Shown piece after piece: positions 10,203 to 21,290 of a stretch of 64,000 nucleotides of DNA. Under the pieces are notes generated by a model, which saw only the letters and a list, made by a program, of their open reading frames with translations, had not been told where the DNA came from and made no database searches. Made by a program: the position numbers and the translations under genes. The DNA lies in assembly GCF_024809855.1 (NCBI RefSeq), contig NZ_JANUEM010000001.1, forward strand, positions 124,001 to 188,000, read 5' to 3'. The stretch is from Rheinheimera pacifica. Its GTDB lineage: Bacteria > Pseudomonadota > Gammaproteobacteria > Enterobacterales > Alteromonadaceae. Numbering within the stretch: the first letter of the stretch is position 1; each line of letters starts with the position of its first letter.

Positions 10203-12914
10203 ATGACGAAAATGGGTTTGCGTTCCTGGTTACTGCTTTGCAGTTTGCTGCCAGCTGTACTGGTAAGTGTATTCTGCGTCGGCTATTTTAGCTATGTTCG
10301 CTATCATGAGTTAGCATTTTCTTTAGCAGACCGCGCCAGACATATTGCCCTGCCACTGGCTATCAGCAGCCACGACTTGCTCAGCCGTGGCAACACCGCA
10401 GCTTTGCAGCAATTACTGGATAACAGCCACCGGCTAAACTCCCCGCTAATCAGCAATATAAGCCTGATTAACGGCGACAACCAATTGATATTCAGCACCA
10501 ACCCGCAGCATTTTAATAAGCACCAGTTGCTGTCAGCGCCAACATTGCTAAGTAACACGGACATGGTGATATCTGATGGCAACAGTTTATTGTTATACCA
10601 ACCGTTAGCCACAGGAACCCTGCCTGGACAACCGCGCGATACTGCTTATCTGCTGGTACAGCTACAGCAATCTCAGTTGCAGTTACAACAGCAGGCCGTG
10701 CGCTTCAATGCTTTACTGTTACTGCTGGCCTGTCTGCTACTGGCAACTGTACCAGTATGGTATTTACTGCGCTGCATTCACAGACCCGTTCATCAGTTAC
10801 AGGCACATTTACAACAACTGCTTAGCGGCAACACCACAGCACGCAACATGACCATGGTACAGGAGCTAGCCCAGCTGCAACAGGGGCTAAACCAGCTAGG
10901 TCATTTTCTGGCCAGCCAGGAACAGGATATGCAGCAGCAAATTGAACAGGTTACCAGCGATTTGCAGCAAAGTATGGAACAATTGGAAGTACAGAATATT
11001 CAACTTGATTTTGCCAAACGTAAAGCGCAGGAAGAAAACCGGCAAAAATCTGAATTTTTAGCAAAAATGAGCCATGAACTGCGCACGCCGTTAAATGGCG
11101 TCATTGGTTTTACCCGCCAGTTACTTAAAACCCAATTATCCAGCAGCCAGCACGATTACCTGACCACTATCCAAAAGTCAGCCAATAGTTTGCTGCATCT
11201 GGTGAATGATGTGCTGGACTTCTCCAAACTGGAAGAAGGCCGCTTGTCTGTTAACCCGGAGCCCTTCTCACTGCGTGATGTACTGAACGATGCGACTGAA
11301 TTGCTCGCCGCCAATGCGTTCGATAAACATCTGGAACTGGTACTGATGATTGAACCAGACTGCCCGGACGATTTAATTGCGGATCCGGGGCGTTTTGTAC
11401 AGGTACTGATGAACATCGCCGGTAACGCCATTAAATTTACTGATCACGGCAGTGTTGTTATTCGTGTGTCGGGCACCTTACTTAACGAAGATCAGCTTAT
11501 TTTGCATTGCTCTGTACAGGACACCGGCCGCGGTATCGGCACCGAGCAACAGCAATTACTATTTCAGGGCTTTACCAGCAAAGACCCACGCAGCCATCAA
11601 AGCGGCTCCGGTCTGGGCCTGATGATCTCACAGCGCTTAGTGCAGGCTATGGGCGGCAACCTTGGCTTTGAAAGTAAACAGGCCGAAGGCTCAACCTTCT
11701 GGTTTACCATTAAATGCCAGCGCCATCATTTGTCGGTTGCCGACAGCCTGCCACTTGATGTGCTGGACAACAAACACCTGCTGTACTTCGAACCCCAACA
11801 GCACTCCCGTGAAGCCACATTAAGTTTGCTGCACCACTGGGGGCTGCAGGTGACAGCCTGTGCCACCAAAGGCCAACTGCAGCAAGCTCTGGCGCATCAG
11901 CAACATTATGATATCGGCCTGATAGGCCGTACTATTGCTATTAACCAGGTAAATCAGGTGCTGGATCTGATCCACCAGGTGAAACTGCAGTGCGATAATA
12001 CTTACTTGCTGGTTAACACTCTGTCACCACACTTGCGCGAAACACTGCTTAGCTCAGGAGCCAATGCCTGTTTGTCTAAACCACCACATATCCGCAAACT
12101 AGCTTTGACACTGGCACAGCCGTATTTGCAGCAATACAGTACGATATTGCCGCAGGCAAAACAGAAAAAGGTTAGCCTTAAAGTGCTGACCGTTGACGAT
12201 AACGACGCCAACCTGAAGTTAATTAACACTCTGCTGGCTGAGCATGTTGATCATATTGATTCTGCGCGCGATGGTGCCGAAGCGTGGCACAAAGCCACCC
12301 AGCATGCCTATGACATTATCTTTATGGATATTAATATGCCGGTAATGGACGGTGTAACCGCCTGCCAGCGCATCAGGCAAAGCTCACTGAATGAACATAC
12401 TCCGGTGATTGCCGTAACGGCACAGGCCATTGACGGTGAACGGGATCGTTTGCTAACACTGGGTTTTGACGAGTTTTTAAGTAAACCGCTGGACGAAACC
12501 ATGCTGCATTGCAGCTTGCAGGAGTTTTGCCCCGCCAGCCGTTTGCAGCAAAGCATCCCGGCATTACCCGGCAGCAAACTGATACACTGGCCCACAGCCA
12601 TAGAGCGGGCCGCAGGCAAGCACGACTTAATGAAAGAAATGCTGCAAATGCTGATTGCCAGCATTACGCCTACCCGCCATGCGCTGCAACAGGCATTGGC
12701 AATACATGATGAAAACCAGGTATTACAGCAAGTGCATAAATTACATGGTGCCTGCTGCTATACCGGTGTACCACGGCTAAAAAATCTGGCAGAGCTGCTG
12801 GAAACCCAGCTAAAGCAGGGAAAAAGCCTGGCAGAACTGGAACCCGAGTTGCTTGAACTGGATGACATACTGCAGGCGCTGTGGCAGGAAAGCCAGCAAT
12901 GGCCTGACTGGTAA
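10203..12914 (+). CDS. barA: Hybrid sensor histidine kinase BarA
   Basis: This 903-residue tripartite kinase phosphorylates the response regulator UvrY/GacA and controls carbon storage regulation through Csr/Rsm RNAs. Domains: TM1 about 7-30, periplasmic sensor loop, TM2 about 168-189, HAMP and coiled coil to about 280. HisKA has His291 in SHELRTPLNGV, and the ATPase has the GSGLGLMIS box. A degenerate receiver-like stretch follows, then a receiver with acceptor Asp709 (FMDINMPVMDG). The C-terminal HPt has His848 (HKLHGAC). It is divergent from rlmD and converges on acpS with a 5-bp gap. Confidence 0.93.
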   Translation: MTKMGLRSWLLLCSLLPAVLVSVFCVGYFSYVRYHELAFSLADRARHIALPLAISSHDLLSRGNTAALQQLLDNSHRLNSPLISNISLINGDNQLIFSTNPQHFNKHQLLSAPTLLSNTDMVISDGNSLLLYQPLATGTLPGQPRDTAYLLVQLQQSQLQLQQQAVRFNALLLLLACLLLATVPVWYLLRCIHRPVHQLQAHLQQLLSGNTTARNMTMVQELAQLQQGLNQLGHFLASQEQDMQQQIEQVTSDLQQSMEQLEVQNIQLDFAKRKAQEENRQKSEFLAKMSHELRTPLNGVIGFTRQLLKTQLSSSQHDYLTTIQKSANSLLHLVNDVLDFSKLEEGRLSVNPEPFSLRDVLNDATELLAANAFDKHLELVLMIEPDCPDDLIADPGRFVQVLMNIAGNAIKFTDHGSVVIRVSGTLLNEDQLILHCSVQDTGRGIGTEQQQLLFQGFTSKDPRSHQSGSGLGLMISQRLVQAMGGNLGFESKQAEGSTFWFTIKCQRHHLSVADSLPLDVLDNKHLLYFEPQQHSREATLSLLHHWGLQVTACATKGQLQQALAHQQHYDIGLIGRTIAINQVNQVLDLIHQVKLQCDNTYLLVNTLSPHLRETLLSSGANACLSKPPHIRKLALTLAQPYLQQYSTILPQAKQKKVSLKVLTVDDNDANLKLINTLLAEHVDHIDSARDGAEAWHKATQHAYDIIFMDINMPVMDGVTACQRIRQSSLNEHTPVIAVTAQAIDGERDRLLTLGFDEFLSKPLDETMLHCSLQEFCPASRLQQSIPALPGSKLIHWPTAIERAAGKHDLMKEMLQMLIASITPTRHALQQALAIHDENQVLQQVHKLHGACCYTGVPRLKNLAELLETQLKQGKSLAELEPELLELDDILQALWQESQQWPDW

Positions 12915-12919
12915 AGCCG

Positions 12920-13315
12920 CTATTGCCGCTCCAGAATAACTGTTGCGGCAGCATAAGCCTGCTCATCAGTGATCGACAGCCAGATATGGCTGACTCCCAT
13001 ACCTGCAGCCAGTTCGCTGGCATAATCCGTTAACGCCAGCCTCGGTGCCCCATCGGCATTATTGCTTATGCTGATATGCTGAAACGACACCCCGCGGCCA
13101 ATCCCCGTTCCCAATGCTTTGGCTGCCGCTTCTTTAGCAGCAAAGCGTTTGGCAAAATAGCGGGCGGCATTGGCCGGGTGGTTTTCTGCCAAACCGGCAT
13201 AAATAGCCTGCTCGTCTGATGTCAGTATCCGCTTTACCAGCGCCGGGCTGCGGGCCAGGCTTTGCTCAATACGGGCAATTTCAACAATATCAGTGCCAAG
13301 GCCAACAATTGCCAT
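12920..13315 (-). CDS. acpS: Holo-[acyl-carrier-protein] synthase
   Basis: AcpS transfers 4'-phosphopantetheine from CoA to apo-ACP. The 131-residue protein has the two diagnostic motifs GLGTDIVEIARIE (Mg-binding Asp) near the N-terminus and RFAAKEAAAKALGTG (Glu and Lys) at about 57-71. Its ATG follows immediately after the pdxJ stop codon, so the two are translationally coupled, as in E. coli. Confidence 0.95.
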   Translation of the reverse strand: MAIVGLGTDIVEIARIEQSLARSPALVKRILTSDEQAIYAGLAENHPANAARYFAKRFAAKEAAAKALGTGIGRGVSFQHISISNNADGAPRLALTDYASELAAGMGVSHIWLSITDEQAYAAATVILERQ

Positions 13316-14050
13316 TTAGCTGCGCGCCTCAACCATTAAACGTTTCATTTCGCGTACCGCAGCATCCAAGCCACTGAAAATCGCACGGGCCACAATGGCA
13401 TGGCCAATGTTCAGTTCATGCATTTGAGGTATAGCAGCAATAGGCTGTACGTTATGGTAGTGCAAACCATGGCCGGCGTTGACAATTAAACCCAAAGACG
13501 AGGCAAACTCAGCCGCTTCACGAATGCGCGCAAGCTCTGCTGCCTGCACTGCAGCATCTTTAGTTTCGGCATATTTGCCGGTATGAATTTCAATATAAGG
13601 CGCACCGGCTTTGGCTGCGGCTTCAATCTGGCGGTGATCCGCATCAATAAACAATGACACCAGAATGTCCTGCTCGTGCATCCGGCTTACCGCATCGGTA
13701 ATACGGCTTAACTGGCCCGCTACTTCAAGCCCGCCTTCAGTCGTCAGCTCCTGGCGCTTTTCCGGTACAAAGCAGGCAAAGTGTGGTTTAAGTTCGCTGG
13801 CAATAGCTAACATTTCATCGGTCACTGCCATTTCAAAATTCAGCCGGGTGGCAATAGTCTGGCGCAATACAAACACGTCGCGATCAACAATATGCCGCCG
13901 GTCTTCGCGCAAGTGCACGGTAATGCCGTCAGCACCGGCCTGCTCTGCCATTAAGGCTGCATGTACCGGCTCCGGGTAGTAAGTACCACGGGCCTGACGC
14001 AACGTAGCTACGTGGTCAATATTGACACCAAGAAAAACAGGATTAAACAT
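13316..14050 (-). CDS. pdxJ: Pyridoxine 5'-phosphate synthase
   Basis: PdxJ condenses 1-deoxyxylulose 5-phosphate with 3-amino-1-phosphohydroxyacetone to make pyridoxine phosphate. I start it at the ATG of [19 protein letters not shown] (14050), giving 244 residues, the usual family length. The reading frame stays open 25 codons further upstream, but that extension is not family-like. Motifs: [29 protein letters not shown], and [12 protein letters not shown] with [13 protein letters not shown] near the end. It is in an operon between recO and acpS. Confidence 0.95.
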   Translation of the reverse strand: MFNPVFLGVNIDHVATLRQARGTYYPEPVHAALMAEQAGADGITVHLREDRRHIVDRDVFVLRQTIATRLNFEMAVTDEMLAIASELKPHFACFVPEKRQELTTEGGLEVAGQLSRITDAVSRMHEQDILVSLFIDADHRQIEAAAKAGAPYIEIHTGKYAETKDAAVQAAELARIREAAEFASSLGLIVNAGHGLHYHNVQPIAAIPQMHELNIGHAIVARAIFSGLDAAVREMKRLMVEARS

Positions 14051-14078
14051 ACCAGACTCCGGACGATAAAAAGAAAAA

Positions 14079-14762
14079 TCAACCGCCTTCAAACAGCGCC
14101 CTGCTGGCCAGCGGTTTACTGCCAAGCAAAGGGGCCAGAATTTGCCGGCTTAACTGTTTGGCACAGCGGCGGGTGTCAGCACTTTGCCACTGGCCATTGC
14201 CAATATTTAACAAGTGCATGCCTGCAAAACCATTAGCGGCGGCAACAAAGCCCTGCTCATGTTGCCACTGATAACACCAGGCTGTATTCAATGGGTTACC
14301 ATCAGCATCTTGCTGCCAGTCAATTGGCTGGCCAAGCTCCGTTAGCAGCGCAAACTCAAACTCACGCAAACAGGGTTCAAGCTCGCCGCTGCCCTGCTGC
14401 ACCAGCATCAGCTGTTGCAGGCTGTGCTGATAAAGATTAAACAGTTGTTCAGCCGCCAGGTTATCCGGCCATAAACGGCATATCAGTTCATTAAGATAAA
14501 TGCCGCTGTACAGCACCTTACCGCTAAATAAAAAAGCCGCTGCGGCTTCGTCAATGCTTTTTACCGTTTTTAGCTCTGTACGACCACTAAGCTGCAACAT
14601 AAACGGCTGAAACGGCTGTAGCGCCAGGCGTTGCTTGCCCTGGCGTTTGCGTACCACTGCAGAAACACGGCCCTGCTCTGGCAGCAATAATTGTAAAATC
14701 AGCTTGTCTTCACCAAGCGGGCGGCTGTGTAAAATAAAAGCAGGCCAAAGCTCAGCGTGCAT
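14079..14762 (-). CDS. recO: DNA repair protein RecO
   Basis: This 227-residue mediator helps load RecA on SSB-coated DNA in the RecFOR pathway. The N-terminal OB-fold region begins [19 protein letters not shown], with [11 protein letters not shown] nearby. The central helical part holds [15 protein letters not shown], followed by [10 protein letters not shown]. It lies 6 bp after era on the same strand. The order rnc-era-recO-pdxJ-acpS is the classical gammaproteobacterial operon. Confidence 0.9.
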   Translation of the reverse strand: MHAELWPAFILHSRPLGEDKLILQLLLPEQGRVSAVVRKRQGKQRLALQPFQPFMLQLSGRTELKTVKSIDEAAAAFLFSGKVLYSGIYLNELICRLWPDNLAAEQLFNLYQHSLQQLMLVQQGSGELEPCLREFEFALLTELGQPIDWQQDADGNPLNTAWCYQWQHEQGFVAAANGFAGMHLLNIGNGQWQSADTRRCAKQLSRQILAPLLGSKPLASRALFEGG

Positions 14763-14768
14763 AATGCT

Positions 14769-15677
14769 TTAATCTTCGCCGTAACCCAGGCTACGCAAGG
14801 CCCGCTCATCGTCAGCCCAGCCAGATTTTACTTTAACCCATACCTGCAAAAATACCGGCTGGTCAAGCATTGCAGCCATATCAATACGGGCCTCGGTGGC
14901 AATGGTTTTTATCCGCTCACCTTTATTGCCGATAACCATGCGTTTTTGGCTATCGCGCTCTACCAGCACCAGTGCCGCTATATGGTAGTGCTTTTCTTCC
15001 CACTTAAAGCGCTCAATTTCTACGGTAACAGAGTACGGTAATTCATCGCCTAAAAAGCGCATCAGTTTTTCGCGCACAATCTCTGCTGCCATAAAGCGCA
15101 TGGAGCGATCAGTAACGTAATCATCCGGGAAGAAGAATTCACATGGTGGTAAATGCTGCTGTACCACAGAGCGCAGCGCCTCTACGTTGTCGCCGGTTTC
15201 TGCAGACAATGGCACCACATCAACAAAATTAAGCTGCGCACCCAGCCATTGCAAATGTGGCAGCAAGGTGTCTTTATCACGGAACAAATCCACTTTATTG
15301 ACAACCAGGATCACCGGCTTTTTCGCGGCAATCAGCCGGTTCAGTACCATCTGGTCATCATCGTTCCAGCGGGTGCCTTCAACAACAAACAGCACAAACT
15401 CTACATCTAAAATTGAACTGGCAGCAGCTTTGTTCATTAGCCGGTTAATAGCACGTTTCTCTTCACTGTGCAGGCCAGGGGTGTCTACATACACCGTCTG
15501 GTAATTATCACGGGTATCAATACCAACGATACGATGCCGGGTAGTTTGTGGCTTTTTTGACGTAATACTGACTTTTTGCCCTACCAGCTTATTTAGTAAG
15601 GTCGACTTACCCACATTAGGCCGCCCCACAATCGCCACCAAAGCAGCATAGGTTGGCGTTTGAGTGTTATCTGTCAT
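14769..15677 (-). CDS. era: GTPase Era
   Basis: This essential GTPase assists 16S rRNA maturation and 30S assembly. The 302 residues carry G1 [10 protein letters not shown] (about 18-27), G3 [10 protein letters not shown]4 NKVDLF, and a C-terminal KH domain with [18 protein letters not shown]. The start codon overlaps the end of rnc by 11 bp, which is expected for translational coupling in this operon. Confidence 0.96.
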   Translation of the reverse strand: MTDNTQTPTYAALVAIVGRPNVGKSTLLNKLVGQKVSITSKKPQTTRHRIVGIDTRDNYQTVYVDTPGLHSEEKRAINRLMNKAAASSILDVEFVLFVVEGTRWNDDDQMVLNRLIAAKKPVILVVNKVDLFRDKDTLLPHLQWLGAQLNFVDVVPLSAETGDNVEALRSVVQQHLPPCEFFFPDDYVTDRSMRFMAAEIVREKLMRFLGDELPYSVTVEIERFKWEEKHYHIAALVLVERDSQKRMVIGNKGERIKTIATEARIDMAAMLDQPVFLQVWVKVKSGWADDERALRSLGYGED

Positions 15678-16341
15678 GCTTGATTTTTTCCAGCGCCATA
15701 TGAGCGGCGTCTTGCTCTGCCTTACGGCGTGAACTGCCGGTAGCGGTAAAAGGTGCCATACCGGCGATAGTACAGCGCACGGTAAAGGTTTGCTGATGCG
15801 CTTCGCCAGCGGTTGCTACCACATCGTATTGCGGTAGCGCTAAGCGTAGCCCTTGCAGGTGCTCCTGCAACAGCGTTTTAGAGTCTTTCTGCTCACCCGG
15901 TGTAATAGTATTAAGCCGCGAGCCAAACCAAAGCAGAATACGCTCTTTGCAGGCAGCCATACCGCTATCAAGGTAAATAGCGCCCAAAATGGCTTCAACC
16001 GCGTCAGCTAAAATAGATTCACGGCGAAAACCACCGCTTTTAAGCTCGCCCGGCCCAAGCCTTAAATGGTCTGACAGCCGCAGTTCCTGAGCAATTTCAG
16101 CTAGCGTAACGCCCTTTACCAGCGCTGCGCGCATACGGGTTAAATCGCCTTCACGCGCTTTAGGGAAATTATCGTATAAAGTTTCTGCAATTACTAAGCT
16201 TAGTATGGCGTCGCCAAGAAACTCAAGCCGCTCATTATGCTGGCCTTTGCAACTACGGTGGGTAAGCGCTTGCTCCAGCAGCGCCGGTTGGTGAAACTGA
16301 TAGCCCAAACGGGCCATCAGTGGTGTTAACGATTTTTGCAT
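15667..16341 (-). CDS. rnc: Ribonuclease III
   Basis: This double-stranded RNA endonuclease processes the rRNA precursor and many mRNAs. The 224 residues show the RNase III signature [15 protein letters not shown] (about 38-52), a second catalytic acidic cluster [16 protein letters not shown] (about 110-125), and the C-terminal double-stranded RNA-binding domain from [10 protein letters not shown] onward. It sits between lepB and era. Confidence 0.96.
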   Translation of the reverse strand: MQKSLTPLMARLGYQFHQPALLEQALTHRSCKGQHNERLEFLGDAILSLVIAETLYDNFPKAREGDLTRMRAALVKGVTLAEIAQELRLSDHLRLGPGELKSGGFRRESILADAVEAILGAIYLDSGMAACKERILLWFGSRLNTITPGEQKDSKTLLQEHLQGLRLALPQYDVVATAGEAHQQTFTVRCTIAGMAPFTATGSSRRKAEQDAAHMALEKIKHDR

Positions 16342-16369
16342 GCTTGTCTCTTAGTGCTGGCTGTACCGC

Positions 16370-17293
16370 TTAGTGAATAGGACCAAGCCGGCCAAAACGC
16401 ACTCCCGTTGGTACCCAACCCGGTAACCAGCTGTTGGGGTCTTCATTAAATTCAAAACTCATCCAGATAAATACCGCTTTACCAACCATATTGTCCTCTG
16501 GCACAAAGCCCCAGAACCGGCCATCACGGCTGTTATCACGGTTATCGCCAAGCACAAAATAGTGGCCTTCCGGCACAACAAACTCATCAATTGCGGTGCC
16601 GCGCTGTTTAAAGAAAAACTCAGTGTGCTCGCGTCTTGCCGGTGTTTGCAAAATGTCATGCGTCACTTTACCAAGTTGTTCAGAGTAGCGGCGCTGCGGG
16701 CTTTGATCCTGGTAAAACTCGCCTTCGTTTTTCAGGCTCAGCTCCACCATTTCCAGCTTGCCACAATCTGTTTGCTCAGCGACGGTGCAGGCTTTTTCAA
16801 TAAACAGTTGTTTATTGCGATAAATAACCCTGTCTCCCGGCACACCGATAACCCGTTTAATATAGTCGATGGTGGGTTGCTCCGGGTATTTAAACACGGC
16901 CACATCGCCACGCTGCGGCTTGTTATTGCTGTATAAGGTTTTGCGCCACACCGGATCTTTCACATCGTAGGAGAATTTCTCCACCAGAATAAAGTCACCT
17001 ACCAGCAGCGTTGGCATCATTGAGCCTGACGGGATCTGAAACGGCTCATAAATAAAAGAGCGGAAAATAGTGATCAGGGCAATAACAGGAAAAATAGATT
17101 TTGCTGTTTCTACCAGTTGCGGCTCTTTGAGCAGCTCTTCACCGGCCTCAAGCGGTAATTCACCGCCAGCAGCGGTTTGAGCGCTAACCAGTTTTTGCTG
17201 GCGTTTTGGCGCCAGCACTAAAGCATCCAGCAACCAGATTAAACCGCTGGCCAGTGTTAATAACACCAGAAAGATTGCAAAATAGCCTGCCAT
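16370..17293 (-). CDS. lepB: Signal peptidase I
   Basis: This inner-membrane serine protease removes signal peptides of secreted proteins. The 307 residues include an N-terminal transmembrane helix (about 4-25) and a second hydrophobic segment (about 66-82). The catalytic Ser91 is in PSGSMMPTL and the general-base Lys146 in YIKRVIGVPGD, followed by the box FVLGDNRDNSRDGR. Gene order lepA-lepB-rnc-era is conserved. Confidence 0.96.
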   Translation of the reverse strand: MAGYFAIFLVLLTLASGLIWLLDALVLAPKRQQKLVSAQTAAGGELPLEAGEELLKEPQLVETAKSIFPVIALITIFRSFIYEPFQIPSGSMMPTLLVGDFILVEKFSYDVKDPVWRKTLYSNNKPQRGDVAVFKYPEQPTIDYIKRVIGVPGDRVIYRNKQLFIEKACTVAEQTDCGKLEMVELSLKNEGEFYQDQSPQRRYSEQLGKVTHDILQTPARREHTEFFFKQRGTAIDEFVVPEGHYFVLGDNRDNSRDGRFWGFVPEDNMVGKAVFIWMSFEFNEDPNSWLPGWVPTGVRFGRLGPIH

Positions 17294-17306
17294 GTAAATC
17301 CCTTAT

Positions 17307-19106
17307 TTATTTACCCACTTTCAGAATGGCGAGGAAGGCTTCCTGTGGAACTTCCACATTACCTACCTGCTTCATGCGTTTTTTACCTTCTTTTTGCTTT
17401 TGCAGCAGTTTTTTCTTCCGGCTGATGTCACCGCCATAACATTTCGCCAGTACGTTTTTACGCATCTGCTTAACAGTAGTACGGGCAATAACGTGGTTGC
17501 CTATAGCAGCCTGAATAGCGATATCAAACATTTGGCGTGGGATCAGCTCTTTTAATTTGTCAGCCAGTTGCCGGCCACGGCCCTGAGCAAAATCAATATG
17601 GCTGATAATAGCCAGCGCATCTACCCGCTCGCCGTTAATCAAAATATCTACCCGCTGCATATTCGAGACCTGGAAGCGTTTAAAACTGTAATCCAGAGAG
17701 GCATAACCACGGCTGGTCGATTTTAAACGGTCAAAGAAGTCCATTACCACTTCGGCCATCGGCAGCTCATATACCACGGCCACCTGACGGCCGTGATAGC
17801 TCATATTCATCTGCACACCGCGTTTTTCAATACACAGGGTAATAACATTACCCAGGTATTCCTGCGGCACCAGGATATGTGCTTCAACAATCGGCTCGCG
17901 AATTTCATCAATATCATTTACGGCAGGCAAAGCGCTGGGGTTGTCTACCATCACGGTTTCACCGTTTTTCTTCAGCACTTCGTACACTACTGTTGGTGCC
18001 GTGGTGATCAGGTCCAGATCGTACTCACGCTCTAAACGTTCCTGAATAATTTCCATGTGCAGCATACCCAGGAAACCAATACGGAAACCAAAGCCCAGTG
18101 CACCGGAGTTTTCCGGCTCATAAAACAGCGACGAATCGTTCAAGCTAAGCTTGGCCAGCGCATCGCGGAAATCTTCGTAATCGTCACTGGATACCGGGAA
18201 TACCCCGGCATAAACCTGAGGTTTAATACGCTTAAAACCTGGCAGTGCTGTTTCGGCACTGTTTTTCGCCAGCGTTAAAGTATCACCTACCGGTGCACCT
18301 TTAATCTCTTTAATACCGGCAATAACAAAGCCTACTTCACCGGTTTTTAATTCGCCGGTGTTAGTGGCTTTGGGGCTGAATACCCCCACTTTGTCTACTT
18401 CATAGCTTTGGCCGGTAGACATAACTTTAATTTTATCTTTGGCTTTGATGCTGCCGTGCTTCACCCGTACCAGCGACACAACACCCTGGTAAGAGTCAAA
18501 CCAGGAGTCAATAATCAGCGCCTGTGTTGGCTGCTCGGGTTCACCTTCCGGTGGCGGGATTTTTTTAACAATGGTTTCCAGCACATCTTTAATGCCCAAA
18601 CCGGTTTTAGCTGAGCACTGCACAGCACCTAAAGCTTCAATACCGATAATATCTTCGATTTCTTCTGATACCCGGTCTGGTTCAGCCTGCGGCAAATCAA
18701 TTTTATTCAGTACCGGCAACACTTCTAAATTCATATCCAGCGCGGTATAGCAGTTAGCTACTGTTTGCGCCTCTACGCCCTGGCCGGCATCTACTACCAG
18801 CAGCGCACCTTCACACGCAGCCAGTGACCGGCTTACCTCATAGGTAAAATCGACGTGACCTGGCGTATCGATAAAGTTCAGCTGATAAGTTTCACCATCG
18901 TCTGCTTTGTAATACAGCGTAACGCTCTGCGCTTTAATGGTAATACCGCGCTCACGCTCTAGGTCCATTGAGTCCAGTACCTGTTGCTGCATTTCACGAT
19001 CAGATAAACCGCCACAATACTGAATTAAACGATCAGACAGCGTAGATTTACCATGGTCGATATGGGCAATAATAGAAAAGTTTCTGATGTGATTTAGTTT
19101 AGGCAT
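17307..19106 (-). CDS. lepA: Elongation factor 4 (back-translocating GTPase)
   Basis: This 599-residue translational GTPase is identical in length to E. coli LepA. Motifs: [19 protein letters not shown] (G1), [16 protein letters not shown] (G3), [10 protein letters not shown] (G4). The LepA-specific C-terminal domain has [20 protein letters not shown] and the basic tail [19 protein letters not shown]. It acts on ribosomes, likely in 30S biogenesis or stress. It is 13 bp upstream of lepB in the same operon. Confidence 0.97.
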   Translation of the reverse strand: MPKLNHIRNFSIIAHIDHGKSTLSDRLIQYCGGLSDREMQQQVLDSMDLERERGITIKAQSVTLYYKADDGETYQLNFIDTPGHVDFTYEVSRSLAACEGALLVVDAGQGVEAQTVANCYTALDMNLEVLPVLNKIDLPQAEPDRVSEEIEDIIGIEALGAVQCSAKTGLGIKDVLETIVKKIPPPEGEPEQPTQALIIDSWFDSYQGVVSLVRVKHGSIKAKDKIKVMSTGQSYEVDKVGVFSPKATNTGELKTGEVGFVIAGIKEIKGAPVGDTLTLAKNSAETALPGFKRIKPQVYAGVFPVSSDDYEDFRDALAKLSLNDSSLFYEPENSGALGFGFRIGFLGMLHMEIIQERLEREYDLDLITTAPTVVYEVLKKNGETVMVDNPSALPAVNDIDEIREPIVEAHILVPQEYLGNVITLCIEKRGVQMNMSYHGRQVAVVYELPMAEVVMDFFDRLKSTSRGYASLDYSFKRFQVSNMQRVDILINGERVDALAIISHIDFAQGRGRQLADKLKELIPRQMFDIAIQAAIGNHVIARTTVKQMRKNVLAKCYGGDISRKKKLLQKQKEGKKRMKQVGNVEVPQEAFLAILKVGK

Positions 19107-19232
19107 GTTGTCCGCAAAACTGAGGGCGTAACGCTAAGCAGCAAACTCGATATGGGCAAGTTGCAACCTCCTGCGCTAACGCGGGTTATTCCGAAAATTA
19201 GCGCGAATTGTACTCTATCCGGCGGCAGCTTG

Positions 19233-19694
19233 CTATGTGTTATTAACAGCGTGTTGTTGTACACCAAGTGATGGCAGCACAGCCAGAATAACAATACGGC
19301 TATGTTTTTCCTGCAACTGGCCGTAGCGGCGGGCCAGCATAAAACCGCTTGCAGTACCGGCCAGCGCCAGCAACATAACCCAGCCTTCGGCCAAACCTGC
19401 AGCATTACCGAGCAATGCCAGCAATATCAGCAACACTAAAGGTAGTAAATACACCATCAATGCCGCCATGATCAGGCTTTGTTCGTTCAGGCCAATTTTA
19501 ACCTGCTCTCCGGGTAATAATGGTAAAGCGGTAGCAACAAAAAAACGTTGTTGCCGGGGTGTCAGGGTTTTAGCAATTATGCCGGTACCGCAGTCATCGC
19601 TTACATTACAGGCATTACAACTGGCAACAGGCGTGGTGGTTAACCAAACCCCATCGCCCTCACACGCTGCCACAGTAGCAATTTCTTCTACCAT
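19233..19694 (-). CDS. rseC: Sigma-E regulatory protein RseC
   Basis: This 153-residue inner-membrane protein has an N-terminal Cys cluster CNACNVSDDCG (about 25-35), which may bind a metal or cluster. Two transmembrane helices follow (about 73-96 and 104-122). In other Gammaproteobacteria RseC links to SoxR reduction (Rsx complex) and modestly to sigma-E. It overlaps rseB by one base and closes the rpoE-rseA-rseB-rseC operon. The next gene is lepA, 126 bp downstream. Confidence 0.88.
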   Translation of the reverse strand: MVEEIATVAACEGDGVWLTTTPVASCNACNVSDDCGTGIIAKTLTPRQQRFFVATALPLLPGEQVKIGLNEQSLIMAALMVYLLPLVLLILLALLGNAAGLAEGWVMLLALAGTASGFMLARRYGQLQEKHSRIVILAVLPSLGVQQHAVNNT

Positions 19695-20623
19695 CAGTGC
19701 ACTGCTGCTGCCAGTTGACGGGCAGTTTCAATACTCACCGGCCCGATAACCGTAACTTCAAGCTGATTACTGGTTTGTACATAAATAGTCGTGGCGCCAT
19801 CGCGATATGCCTGGGTAGGCAATTGTTGCGAGTTTTGTACAAAAACCGATACCTGGTGCAAGCCGTCACTTAACAGCCAATAGCTCAACAAACTGTTTTC
19901 AAGCTGCGGAATACCTGCCGGATCAACTATTGGCTGGTAGCCTTGCGGCAACCAGGTTAGTTTATGCCGGGCTTGCGGCGCGGCCTTAGTGGCGCTATCT
20001 GCCGGTTGTGGTAATTCTGCTGCCATAAGCGCACTTAAGTTCTCCGGCAGTTCGGGGCTGATTTGCATATGAGTAACCAGCCAGCGCTCCAGCGCAGTTT
20101 GCTGATCGGATAAGGTGTCGATACGTAGCGGAAAACCGGTTTCATCGTCCAGCCATAACCAGTAACTGTAACGGCCGGCATCTTTAGCTGTCAGGCGCAG
20201 CAATTGCGCACTGCGGCCAGACATCACCAAACTGCTGCCTGCTACAGCGTTATATAAACGGCTGATATTATCTTTTGCTTCAAACAGTAATGCAGGTAAT
20301 TCAGGAATACTGCTGCCCTGAGTAACAAAAGCGGGCCGGTCGGTCAGCAAATAATAAATTTGGTTATTGCGGCGCAAAATATCTACGCCATTGGTGTCCA
20401 GCGGAATAAGGTGTTCAATTTCCTGCCCTGCGCTGCGACCATGTAGCCAGCGGTAAGTATCGACTTTACTGCCTTTTAACACCACAAAGGAGGTGTCAAA
20501 ATTGTACTGTTTTACCGCATTTTGTACTTTGTCGAACAAGGCCCACGCCGACTGCTCAGCATGAACCAGCCCGGATACTACAACCAATACTATGGCACTG
20601 CAAAAGCCAGCAAATCGCATCAT
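19694..20623 (-). CDS. rseB: Sigma-E regulatory protein RseB (periplasmic)
   Basis: This 309-residue protein has a signal peptide (MMRFAGFCSAIVLVVVSGLVHA). The mature body resembles RseB with a lipoprotein-carrier-like N-terminal domain (NFDTSFVVLKGSKVDTYRW) and a C-terminal MucB/RseB domain (LTWLPQGYQPI). RseB binds RseA in the periplasm and blocks DegS cleavage until it senses lipopolysaccharide intermediates. It overlaps rseA by 4 bp (ATGA), which indicates coupled translation. Confidence 0.9.
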   Translation of the reverse strand: MMRFAGFCSAIVLVVVSGLVHAEQSAWALFDKVQNAVKQYNFDTSFVVLKGSKVDTYRWLHGRSAGQEIEHLIPLDTNGVDILRRNNQIYYLLTDRPAFVTQGSSIPELPALLFEAKDNISRLYNAVAGSSLVMSGRSAQLLRLTAKDAGRYSYWLWLDDETGFPLRIDTLSDQQTALERWLVTHMQISPELPENLSALMAAELPQPADSATKAAPQARHKLTWLPQGYQPIVDPAGIPQLENSLLSYWLLSDGLHQVSVFVQNSQQLPTQAYRDGATTIYVQTSNQLEVTVIGPVSIETARQLAAAVH

Positions 20624-21249
20624 TGTTGCTCGTTTTGATCTTTTCCATCAGCGTTGTTGCTATTGTGATTAGCCTGCTGAGACTGCTCCATCACACGAAC
20701 TTGTTGGCGATGCGCATTTAACAACGCTTGCAGGCGTTTTTGTTGCTCCAGCATTGCCTGTTGCTCCTGCTCAGCAAAACGGTCGTTAACAGTGGTCTGG
20801 CTTAAGCTTACCGGCGTAGCAAAACCTGCTATTGGCTGGGTTTGCAGCACCGGCAACGGCGCAAAAGCGTCCTGCTGTGGTGATTGCTGATACTGCTGCA
20901 CACCAAACACAGCCATTAATGCGACACCGGCAGCGACAGCCCCTTGAGCTACCGGCTGCAACCAGCGGCCATTAGCAGCCACTGACACCGTATTACGTAA
21001 CCGTTTTAACAGGCTACGGTCAGATTGCAGCTGATACACCGGCTCATCGGCCAGCAGGTCAGAAAAGTTATCTGCAAAATCAACGGTTAACGGGCTTTGC
21101 GGTTCACGGCGAAGCACGGCACCGATCATGTGATAGCGTTCAAGCTGCTGTTGGGCCTGAGCATCATTAAGCAAACTGTCCAGTTGTGCTTTACTCAGTG
21201 GCTGATTATCGCTGGCAGCAGAGAGCCAATCCTGATTTTCTGACGACAT
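20620..21249 (-). CDS. rseA: Anti-sigma-E factor RseA
   Basis: This 209-residue single-pass membrane protein has an N-terminal cytoplasmic sigma-binding domain (LSAASDNQPLSKAQLDSLL through AVLRREPQ, about 9-50). A transmembrane helix lies at about 104-121 (GAVAAGVALMAVFGVQQY), and the periplasmic tail is Gln-rich. RseA holds sigma-E inactive until DegS and RseP cleave it. The unusually Gln/Asn-rich C-terminus is probably disordered. It sits 41 bp after rpoE. Confidence 0.9.
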   Translation of the reverse strand: MSSENQDWLSAASDNQPLSKAQLDSLLNDAQAQQQLERYHMIGAVLRREPQSPLTVDFADNFSDLLADEPVYQLQSDRSLLKRLRNTVSVAANGRWLQPVAQGAVAAGVALMAVFGVQQYQQSPQQDAFAPLPVLQTQPIAGFATPVSLSQTTVNDRFAEQEQQAMLEQQKRLQALLNAHRQQVRVMEQSQQANHNSNNADGKDQNEQQ

Positions 21250-21290
21250 AATGTTTCCTGTCTTAAAATTACTGGTTTTTGCCCTGACTG

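Noticed and set aside
13316-14125. Longer pdxJ with 25 extra N-terminal residues
   Set aside because: The extension is not family-like; [19 protein letters not shown] is the usual N-terminus.
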